In this document: piece by piece, positions 7,239 to 12,506 of the stretch
Layout: each line of letters begins with the position of its first letter
How positions within the stretch are numbered: position 1 is the stretch's first letter
DNA from: Treponema sp.
GTDB taxonomy: Bacteria; Spirochaetota; Spirochaetia; Treponematales; Breznakiellaceae
Direction of reading: 5' to 3'
Assembly: GCA_031266255.1 (NCBI GenBank)
Contig: JAISBK010000132.1
Location: 1-12,506 of the forward strand
DNA length: 12,506 nucleotides
Notes under the pieces: generated by a model
Databases searched by the model: none
Told to the model about the DNA's origin: nothing
The model's input: only the letters and a program-made list of their open reading frames with translations
Translations under genes and position numbers: made by a program

Positions 7239-8290
7239 TGTCCAAGTATCTGAGTCATAAGCTCAGCCCATTCCGTAAGTTCCCTATCCGTAGGCGTGGC
7301 AGGGTATCGGGTCTTCTCACTTTTCGGATTGATCCTAAAGGATGCAGGTAGGGGAATCTCAATAACCGGGTACATCCAGTTAGTCAGAGGAATAAGCTCC
7401 TGAAACGAGGGGGACACCATAAAATCCAGGAACTTTTTGGCGTTTTCCTGGTGGTTCCCTCCGGCAAGCAGCCCTGCGACCTCAATCTGAATAGGGTGTC
7501 CCTCGGCAAAAAGGGCTGCCTGGTACCGTTCGGTTCCTTCATATTCAAGATGAACCCCTGGGCTGGTGGTATAGGAAAGAACCATAGGAGCTTCCCCCGC
7601 GGTAAAAAGCCCGTATCCTGAACTCCACCCGTCGGCGATGGTCAAAATGGAAGGCCCAAGCCTGCGCCAGTAGGCTTTCCAATCCGCCCGGTAGGTATCC
7701 AGGGTCCAGGCGAAAAACCCAAGCCCAGGAGAAGAAGTCCGGGGATCCATGAGGATGAGCTTTTTCCTATAGGCTTCCCCGGTGAGATCCTCCAGGTTTG
7801 CAGGGGGATGGGGGATCCGTTCCGCATCATAGACTATGGCGAAATAGCTGTAATCCAGGGGAATGAGTCGATAGGTTGGATCAAACACCAGGTCTGGGAA
7901 GAGGTCATCCGCTCCTTTGGGCTTATAGGACTCAAGCAATCCAGAAGCCAAGGCCCGTTCTGCCAGGTTCTGATCCAGTCCCAGAATGATGTCGGCCCCT
8001 GCATGGGTTCCTTCCAGCAGCAAGCGGGATACCAGTTCCCCTGCGTCTCCGTGGCTTACCCATTGGATAGTAATACCGGTTTCCGCGAGAAACCGTTTTG
8101 CCACTTCAGGTCCAGGCCCCCATTCGGCATTAAAGGAATCGTAGGTCCACACCACGACTTCCTGCACCGGCTTGTTATCGGCCGTTTTTTTTTCCTGATT
8201 GGCTTTGGTATACCCCGGCAGCGGGGCAAACGCAATAAGAAAAACCCCTAACCAAAGAACCTGCCCCACGGCAATATCGTTCTTTTTCAT
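7235..8290 (-). CDS. thiB: Thiamine/TPP-binding periplasmic protein
   Basis: ThiB captures thiamine, TMP or TPP outside the inner membrane and delivers it to ThiPQ. The 351-residue protein has a signal sequence (MKKN start, hydrophobic residues about 9-26, probable cleavage near residue 30). Family motifs are unmistakable: WTYDSF..(N/A)EWGPGP at 48-61, DPRTSSPGLG at 182-191, GWSSGYGLF at 221-229, LSYTTSP at 238-244 and NWMYPV at 304-309. These line the thiamine pocket in the characterised Escherichia coli protein. No lipobox is seen, so a soluble periplasmic protein is expected. The ATG at 8290 is preceded by AAGGAG at a good distance. It is the first gene of a thiB-thiP-thiQ operon under a TPP riboswitch. 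Confidence 0.96.
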   Translation of the reverse strand: MKKNDIAVGQVLWLGVFLIAFAPLPGYTKANQEKKTADNKPVQEVVVWTYDSFNAEWGPGPEVAKRFLAETGITIQWVSHGDAGELVSRLLLEGTHAGADIILGLDQNLAERALASGLLESYKPKGADDLFPDLVFDPTYRLIPLDYSYFAIVYDAERIPHPPANLEDLTGEAYRKKLILMDPRTSSPGLGFFAWTLDTYRADWKAYWRRLGPSILTIADGWSSGYGLFTAGEAPMVLSYTTSPGVHLEYEGTERYQAALFAEGHPIQIEVAGLLAGGNHQENAKKFLDFMVSPSFQELIPLTNWMYPVIEIPLPASFRINPKSEKTRYPATPTDRELTEWAELMTQILGQ

Positions 8291-8291
8291 C

Positions 8292-8306
8292 GTAAGTACT
8301 CCTTAC
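8292..8306 (-). promoter_or_regulatory. Hairpin at the thiB ribosome binding site
   Basis: On the minus strand GTAAG (8306-8302) and CTTAC (8296-8292) form a perfect 5-bp stem around a GAGTA loop. The ribosome binding site AAGGAG straddles stem and loop, and thiB ATG follows one base after the stem. When folded, this would hide part of the ribosome binding site, as expected for riboswitch control at translation. The structure is short, so its stability on its own is modest. Confidence 0.4.
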
Positions 8307-8348
8307 ACTGACCGGGGTGATAGATTGATAAGCCCACAAGATCGCGCT

Positions 8349-8374
8349 TCCGGTATATCCCCAGGATTTCCGGA
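8349..8374 (-). other. Stem-loop between TPP aptamer and thiB
   Basis: On the minus strand TCCGG (8374 to 8370) pairs with CCGGA (8353-8349), and inside it ATCC pairs with GGAT, leaving a 3-base loop and small internal loops. It directly follows the aptamer. No U-run follows, so it is not a standard intrinsic terminator; it may be a spacer helix in the expression platform. Confidence 0.35.
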
Positions 8375-8466
8375 CGGACGGTGTTCCCTGCGCCAGCATT
8401 ATCTGGATCAGGTTCAATGGGTGTGATCTCAGGCCTCCCGTTACAAAACGGTCAACCACCCCGATA
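8374..8466 (-). promoter_or_regulatory. TPP riboswitch (THI element) of thiBPQ
   Basis: The minus strand shows the conserved TPP aptamer in order: CGGGGTG (P2 5' strand, about 8463-8457), a variable P3-type hairpin CCGTTTTGTAACGG (8452-8439), GCCTGAGA (8433-8426), CACACCC closing P2, then ACCTGATCCAGATAATGCTG and GCGCAGGGAA (about 8413-8384). CTGAGA, CCTGATC and the GCG-AGGGAA segment are the nearly invariant parts that bind pyrimidine and pyrophosphate. TPP binding should lower expression of thiB. The aptamer starts about 175 bases before the thiB ATG, leaving room for an expression platform. The precise ends are approximate. Confidence 0.95.
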
Positions 8467-8472
8467 CGGTGT

Positions 8473-8518
8473 GTTATAAAATGATATATAAACTACTATG
8501 GACGAAGCAAAAAGTCAA
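8473..8518 (-). promoter_or_regulatory. Probable promoter region of the thi operon
   Basis: An A+T-rich stretch lies just upstream of the riboswitch. TATAAC (8478-8473) would place the transcript start a few bases ahead of the aptamer, which fits, but no good -35 box lies 16-18 bases upstream of it. A TTGACT (8518-8513) is present but too far from TATAAC. The exact boxes are uncertain. Confidence 0.3.
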
Positions 8519-8542
8519 TGCCACGTTGAATCATCGCAGGGC

Positions 8543-8555
8543 ATCGGCGTTTACT
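8543..8555. repeat. Terminal inverted repeat, left
   Basis: ATCGGCGTTTACT, identical to the reverse complement of 9608-9620. It contains the stop codon of the transposase frame. Confidence 0.75.
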
Positions 8556-9548
8556 CTGAGAACAATGCCTCATACAGGAAATCAGAATCCAGTACGGCAT
8601 ACATCATGCGCCGTTTGGCACTGACCCGTTTCTTTTCCATCATCATCTTCTTCAGCCGGTGTAACGCCATCTTCCGCAGTATATTCAAATTCAACGCCCC
8701 ATTCCCCACCCGACACTCGTCTTCCCGAAACACGATGTCCAACATCCAGTGTAACTGGTTCTCTATCGACCAGTGTCCACGGATATACCGCAGAAATTCC
8801 TCCGCAGAAAAATCACCGCTTGAGATGTAATACCGGTCCGTTTGTACCATCTCTTTCCCCTTTTCCTTCCGAAACGTCCGATATTGCACGATGGTCCTTA
8901 ATCCTTCCCATACTTCCCGACTCTCAAGCCATTCAAGTCCCGTTACCGTCCTGATTTCCCGCTTCTCAACTCGCCCATGTCCCTTTTCCCGTATCTTCTT
9001 CGCTATCTCCTTCTGACAACTCATCGCATCCGCCGTAACCACGTCCCCACTCACCTCAAGGATATCCAACAGCTTAGGTACCGCTTTTATTTCATTGCTC
9101 TTCTCTTCCGTCGTCAACTGTCTCAACGTCAACCCGTGCTCCCCTATCCACGCGCTCACCACATGAAACCCGCTCCCCCGTATCGTTTTCCCGTCTATGT
9201 TAACCAACCGCGCCTCTGCTCCCTCTTCTTTCTTTCGCTCCTTTATGTCCACAAGCCAGTTTTCCAGTCCTTCCTGCAATTGACGCGGGTTTAAACCCGC
9301 CGAAATGCCGATTTATCCGGTATCCCGTTCGGTAATTCCAGAAAGCTTTTGAAGAAATCCAGCTTCAGTCTCCCCAATTCCTCCATTTCCTCGTAATCCT
9401 CATAGCCGCACAGGGCCGCCGTAAAGGCTATGACCATAATATCTATGAGTTTGTGCCGGATTTTTCCGTATTTTGTTCGCCGCGGATCGTTTATCTCTTC
9501 CAGATAATCTATGACTCGTTCAAGGTCGCGTATGCTTATATTTCCCAT
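8551..9548 (-). pseudogene. ISAs1-family transposase, frameshifted with internal deletions
   Basis: The N-terminal part (9548-9291, 85 codons, MGNISIRDLERVIDYLEEI to PDKSAFRRV) is the DDE_Tnp_1-associated domain and stops at TAA. The sense resumes in another frame as LNPRQLQEGLENWLVD (about 9291 on) and ends at TAA 8551-8553, inside the terminal repeat. The C-terminal part keeps IDGKTIRGS (first Asp), TADAMSCQK (second Asp) and GHWSIENQLHW (Glu). Two stretches present in family members appear missing: a few residues after IRGSG, and about 45-50 residues between EIAKKI and REKGHGRVEKR, where the conserved 'ADYVLALK.NQ' block should be. Total length is about 330 residues instead of about 370-380. 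AAGAGGG precedes the ATG. The protein should be inactive. Confidence 0.88.
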
Positions 9549-9577
9549 CTTTCCCTCTTAAGAAGTGATGATGGGTT

Positions 9578-9604
9578 ATTATAGCATACCTCCCTTACCG
9601 GAGG
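9578..9604 (-). promoter_or_regulatory. Transposase promoter with upstream hairpin
   Basis: On the minus strand TGCTATAAT (TATAAT at 9583-9578) is an extended -10 box 30 bases ahead of the transposase ATG. Just upstream CCTCC and GGAGG (within 9604-9589) make a perfect 5-bp inverted repeat. The -35 side is weak. In insertion sequences such structures often limit transposase expression; that role here is inference. Confidence 0.4.
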
Positions 9605-9607
9605 AAA

Positions 9608-9620
9608 AGTAAACGCCGAT
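9608..9620. repeat. Terminal inverted repeat, right
   Basis: Reverse complement of ATCGGCGTTTACT at 8543-8555; marks the transposase-start end of the ISAs1-type element. Confidence 0.75.
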
Positions 9621-9730
9621 CTTGCCGCTGGCAATGGGGGCACTTGATTTCTATGGTTATAGTCATAATATCATAGTACTTCTTTGTGCTCCCGTTGTCA
9701 TTATCCTTCTATCATACTTTTTGATACACC
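9619..9730 (-). mobile_element. Second IS1-family relic, cut by ISAs1
   Basis: On the minus strand GGTGTATCAAAAAG (9730-9717) resembles the GGTATCAAAAG end at 4487, and 64 bases on an ATG (9666) opens MTITIEIKCPHCQ. This has the same start-to-CPxC arrangement as the InsA fragment at 4414. After about 15 codons the sequence enters the ISAs1 terminal repeat. No other part of this IS1 copy is seen on the far side of ISAs1. The preceding ispH relic loses its family sequence about 20 bases before this end, so the IS1 element may have inserted into or next to ispH. Confidence 0.5.
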
Positions 9731-9740
9731 TCCCGTCTTT

Positions 9741-10043
9741 TTACGTTGAGAATATCAAGAGGACTACTTCGCTGCCGCTTTGAAAAGCCACCTCCGCCCA
9801 TTTTTGACTTTCCCTGATGTGGGGACAGGTGGCATCAAGAATTGCCCATCCGGCTTTCACAAGTTCGCTCCGGGCTGAAGGTTGAATTCCATGAGCGCGG
9901 ATAATGGCAATCCCTTCAAAATCAATTTTTTCATAGGTGACAATTTTTTTACCTCGGTATTTCCCAGGACCCTCAAGAGCCATGTTAACCGCCAAACGCG
10001 CTCAAAAACAATATCCCAGTATCTTTGCGTGGATTACCTTCAT
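9741..10043 (-). pseudogene. ispH: ispH (lytB) pseudogene
   Basis: IspH makes isopentenyl and dimethylallyl diphosphate from HMBPP in the MEP isoprenoid pathway. The frame starts at ATG 10043 after AGGGGGA and reads MKVIHAKILGYCF, then TGA (10004-10002), then ARLAVNMALE. In intact enzymes this is '..GFC.GVRRAV.MALE', with the first iron-sulfur cysteine in GFC. The frame continues GKKIVTYEKIDFEGIAIIRAHGI, lacking about 25-30 residues that normally follow 'VTYG' (the 'PLIHNPQV' block). It keeps ILDATCP with the second cysteine and then ends in SEVVLLIFST and TAA at 9741. The whole C-terminal two thirds, including the third cysteine, is absent. A functional isoprenoid gene must lie elsewhere. 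Confidence 0.85.
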
Positions 10044-10098
10044 TTCTGTATCTTCCCCCTCATTACGTTATGCCATACAAAAACATCGGTTAAAAAAT

Positions 10099-10665
10099 TC
10101 AAATCCATGAATTTATATCGTATTTGTCAGCATCCTGCATACTGTGGACATATTTCTTTTGAAACTCCATTTCCAACCGCAGCGGCTCAAAATTTTTTTT
10201 ATTCACATTTTCCATCTGCTCAAGCGCCTTTTCAAATGCGAGACCGTAGCAAACAAACAACTCCGAAACCAGTGCCTTGAATTTACGCTCATCCAAGCGA
10301 ATCTGTGGATCCGACAATACGGTCAGAACCACAGCAAACAGCTTCTTTGCGCCAGCCACATTTCCCCCTGAACCGCTCAAGGCAGCTATCTTTTCATACA
10401 CTTGTTCCCGAACGCCTGGATCCCGCTTGAAGATTATCACAAATTCATGAAAGCAATTATTATTCACCTCATCAAAAGCAAGAAATTTATTTTCATCGAG
10501 AATCGTTCGAATCATTTCCTGTAGTATTTCTTCAGGCGTGATATCAAAGGAATTCATAAGCGTACAATACTCTCCGGTTAGAGCATGCAAATACACCACC
10601 ATGCCGTTTTCCTCCGTGATAACGATGTGTTTTCCGTGGGGGCAGCATAACTCACTCTGTTTCAT
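10099..10665 (-). CDS. Unknown 188-residue protein of the VWA cluster
   Basis: I do not recognise this protein. It starts MKQSELCCPHGKHIVITEEN: two adjacent cysteines and two histidines within the first 13 residues (Cys7, Cys8, His10, His13), which could bind a metal. A predicted mixed segment follows (MVVYLHALTGEYCTLMNSF), and the rest is mainly helical and charged. There is no signal peptide or membrane segment, so it should be cytoplasmic. The ATG at 10665 has GGGAG six bases upstream and overlaps the end of the VWA gene by 14 bases, so the two are almost certainly co-translated and functionally linked. It is A+T-richer than the thi operon. It ends TGA at 10101-10099 and no clear terminator follows. 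Confidence 0.8.
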   Translation of the reverse strand: MKQSELCCPHGKHIVITEENGMVVYLHALTGEYCTLMNSFDITPEEILQEMIRTILDENKFLAFDEVNNNCFHEFVIIFKRDPGVREQVYEKIAALSGSGGNVAGAKKLFAVVLTVLSDPQIRLDERKFKALVSELFVCYGLAFEKALEQMENVNKKNFEPLRLEMEFQKKYVHSMQDADKYDINSWI

Positions 10666-12232
10666 CGATCACTCCCTGCTCCAAAATCTGTTTTGCGATG
10701 AATTTATGAAGGTTACGGATATGTATTTGTTCATAACCGTTATTCGCAAAGGCTCCAAGGGCCACCTTAACAGCATTTACATTGTTTTTTGCACAGAAAT
10801 CGTCCAATTCCAACTCTGCCTGTTCGCGGTCATTGATTTCGCCGTCAGAAAGGATGAATAAAAGCCGTCGTTTTCCTTTGAAAGTCTGCTGGAAAAGGAA
10901 CCGGACGGCGGGCAACAAACTGGTCCCTCCACCTGAAACCGGAAATATGGACGCCATTTCCACAGTCTGATCAAAATCTTTATTCATTTTTACTTCACCG
11001 CCGAAATCTATTTCCATTGTTCTAATGCCTTTAAAACTATTTACCGCCGCCAAAATTTCAATAAGCCCTTCAGCATATTCTTTTTCGAATTTATATGTGC
11101 TGCCCGAAACATCCCGCAATATGACAATATCAACAGACACTTTTTTTTTACGGTAATATTGAAATACCTTTGTTTCTTCTTTTGTAATGGAAGCAAGGTA
11201 GGCGCCCTGCTGCTTATTCATATTTATATCGCCGTCAAAAGAGTCAACGATTTTCATTGACGTGAAAGCCCGCTTAAAAACATACTCAAGTTCCGAAATT
11301 TCTTTATGGTATTTTCTGACCGTATCAAGAAAGAACAGCGAAGTGTCGTTGGTTTTATGCTTTACCCTGCCCGTTCCGGCCTGGAGGCCCACTTCTTTTG
11401 CCACATCCTCAAGTTTGGAACGGACACTCAAGGCCTGGGCGTTGCGGTCAATTTCATCCAGCTCACGATCCGTAACTGATCTGATATCCTTCGAATAGGG
11501 CGGATTTATTTTTTGTTTTCCGGTGGTGGCGGCTTTTTCCGCCCGGTGGACTAGCATGCTTTTCGCCTCAAACAGCCACTCTTCTATCAGGTTAGAGGCG
11601 GTAATCACATTGACATAATTGGTTCTTTTTGCCGAAAGGCACAAGGGCAGGCAAAAATTAATAAAACTAATATCCACCTCGCTGCTTATATAATTATAAC
11701 AGATTAATTTTTCCAAGGCGGATATATAGGGGATAAACACCTCAAAACCGGGCCCAAAGGCTTTTAGACGGGATGTTCCGCTAAACATAACGGCGCTGTT
11801 CAAAAGTTCAAGAATACGGGCCAATTCAGGAAAGTCAAAACAAAGGTTATACTCGTTCATTGCCGAAAACAGATTTTCATAAATAATATAATAAAGCGGA
11901 CTTTCCTTTATTTTAATGATATGTGTCTGAAACCGTTCATCAAAGGTGTCCCTTTTGACGGTATACCGCAGCCGGGCAATCTGCTTGATAATAAACCCAT
12001 CAATTAAAACCTCATAGTCAACACGGTCTTTAAGCCAACTTTCCTCATGAAGCTGTTTTATTTTTTCTACATTGAAACAAATATCGCAGCCTTCCTGGCC
12101 GTTATCAATAAAGATAAAAGGGCTGTCTTCATCTACTTCTTTGGAGGCATAAAGGGCCGTAAATTCCTTTTTTGTCTCAATCTCAAGTATTCTGACTGCC
12201 ATCTCAGGACAGATTACCGACAGATTTATCAT
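10652..12232 (-). CDS. VWA-domain protein (MoxR-partner type)
   Basis: This is a 526-residue cytoplasmic protein without signal or membrane segments. Residues about 1-240 are an unrecognised helical region, followed by a polar linker (about 240-300) and a helical approach segment. The von Willebrand A domain occupies about 368-515. Its metal-ion site is complete: DVSGS (Asp374, Ser376, Ser378), Thr437 in GGGTS, and Asp463 in LSDGE. The core strands are VDIVILRDVSGS and RRLLFILSDGE. This layout, with a long N-terminal part and a C-terminal MIDAS domain, is that of the ViaA, NorD, CoxE and CobT type, which act with MoxR-like AAA+ ATPases in remodelling or metal insertion. The start ATG overlaps the upstream stop as ATGA, and the 188-residue gene overlaps its end. 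The specific target is unknown. Confidence 0.85.
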   Translation of the reverse strand: MINLSVICPEMAVRILEIETKKEFTALYASKEVDEDSPFIFIDNGQEGCDICFNVEKIKQLHEESWLKDRVDYEVLIDGFIIKQIARLRYTVKRDTFDERFQTHIIKIKESPLYYIIYENLFSAMNEYNLCFDFPELARILELLNSAVMFSGTSRLKAFGPGFEVFIPYISALEKLICYNYISSEVDISFINFCLPLCLSAKRTNYVNVITASNLIEEWLFEAKSMLVHRAEKAATTGKQKINPPYSKDIRSVTDRELDEIDRNAQALSVRSKLEDVAKEVGLQAGTGRVKHKTNDTSLFFLDTVRKYHKEISELEYVFKRAFTSMKIVDSFDGDINMNKQQGAYLASITKEETKVFQYYRKKKVSVDIVILRDVSGSTYKFEKEYAEGLIEILAAVNSFKGIRTMEIDFGGEVKMNKDFDQTVEMASIFPVSGGGTSLLPAVRFLFQQTFKGKRRLLFILSDGEINDREQAELELDDFCAKNNVNAVKVALGAFANNGYEQIHIRNLHKFIAKQILEQGVIDETE

Positions 12233-12506
12233 AATATTGCGGCTTGAATTTTTTCCTTTGCCAGCTGCAAATCGTAGAACCCTAGATCTACGTCAAGATA
12301 ATACATAAAACTCTCGAGAATTATCTCTTTAAACCGTTTTACGCTGATAACGCTGATAAATTTTACAAACCTGTTCAATTCAGGACTGCTCAAGTCGCTT
12401 ATGTTTTCAACATCCTTAAAGCCAATCCGCTCGGCTATTGAACGGCGGATACTTTCAACATGGTTTCCCGTGATAAAATAATCATCAATCATTACCGCAT
12501 CTACGG
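12229..12506 (-). CDS. C-terminal part of an unidentified protein (partial)
   Basis: The frame is open to the right edge; the codons before the first internal ATG (12492) read VDAV in frame, so the gene very likely begins outside the window. The visible 91 residues are helical and charged: MIDDYFITGNHVESIRRSIA, then LNRFVKFISVISVKRFKEII, ending KEKIQAAIL. No motif is diagnostic. The stop shares ATGA with the start of the VWA gene. In VWA operons of this type the upstream gene is commonly a MoxR-like AAA+ ATPase, and this could be its helical C-terminus, but the window does not show a Walker motif and I cannot claim it. Confidence 0.7.
   Translation of the reverse strand, partial: VDAVMIDDYFITGNHVESIRRSIAERIGFKDVENISDLSSPELNRFVKFISVISVKRFKEIILESFMYYLDVDLGFYDLQLAKEKIQAAIL

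Larger units (their letters stand above)
8537..9627 (-). mobile_element. ISAs1-family insertion sequence, degenerate
   Basis: The element carries a DDE transposase of the ISAs1 (H-repeat) type and matching ends. ATCGGCGTTTACT at 8543-8555 is repeated inverted at 9608-9620, a perfect 13-bp match with looser similarity further out (GGGC / GGCAAG). The exact outer ends are therefore uncertain by about ten bases. At roughly 1.1 kb it is slightly shorter than typical members. I could not find a convincing target-site duplication. It sits with its left end about 20 bases from the thi promoter region, and its right end cuts an InsA-like ORF. Its transposase is broken, so it can move only with help from another copy. 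Confidence 0.85.

Noticed and set aside
8977..9294. Plus-strand frame of 105 codons opposite the transposase
   Set aside because: It is the antisense of the ISAs1 transposase, whose own motifs are clear.
4417..10063. Identical 12-mer ATGAGGGGGAAG at 4428-4417 and 10063-10052
   Set aside because: Both lie just upstream of start codons and contain a ribosome binding site; the flanks do not match, so it is probably a coincidence of purine-rich leaders.
1..12506. CRISPR array, tRNA or rRNA genes
   Set aside because: I saw no regularly spaced direct repeats and no tRNA- or rRNA-like sequence on either strand.

Overview
The window most resembles a chromosomal segment of a spirochaete, probably a termite-gut-type Treponema. 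This is inferred from the style of the Tgt and HEAT-repeat genes, the spirochaete-like lipoprotein relics and the roughly balanced base composition. No rRNA or other species marker is present, so the assignment is tentative. All clearly intact genes lie on the minus strand. The first ~1.5 kb is plus-strand and appears degenerate.

Layout from left to right. (1) 1-1476, plus strand: the tail of an unrecognised gene, a ~270-codon reading frame broken by one in-frame TGA, and two overlapping relics of small secreted or lipoprotein genes split over three frames. (2) 1574-4155, minus: tgt (queuine tRNA-ribosyltransferase), translationally coupled to an exported HEAT-repeat protein; the transcript order is tgt then HEAT. 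(3) 4230-4487, minus: relic of an IS1-family element (start of an InsA-like zinc-ribbon ORF) whose decayed end runs into the region upstream of tgt. (4) 4511-8466, minus: a complete thiamine/TPP ABC importer operon, thiB-thiP-thiQ, with overlapping genes. A clear TPP riboswitch lies in the leader (about 8374-8466), and part of the leader can pair with the aptamer. (5) 8537-9627, minus: an ISAs1-family insertion sequence whose transposase has a frameshift and two apparent internal deletions. (6) 9619-9730: a second IS1-family relic, whose InsA-like ORF is cut by the ISAs1 element. (7) 9741-10043: an ispH (lytB) pseudogene with an in-frame TGA, an internal deletion and a lost C-terminus. (8) 10099-12506, minus: a tightly packed three-gene cluster. 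It comprises the C-terminal end of an unidentified protein running off the window, a 526-residue protein with a C-terminal von Willebrand A domain and intact MIDAS, and a 188-residue unknown. It is more A+T-rich than the thi/tgt region.

How the parts work together: ThiB binds thiamine or its phosphates in the periplasm, ThiP is the fused two-domain permease and ThiQ the ATPase. The riboswitch should shut the operon down when TPP is plentiful. The operon lies between two IS1-family relics facing the same way, and one of these was later hit by ISAs1 close to the thi promoter. This part of the chromosome therefore looks like an old insertion hot spot undergoing deletional decay. The VWA cluster resembles MoxR/VWA-type chaperone or conflict modules, but the partner ATPase, if there is one, lies outside the window.
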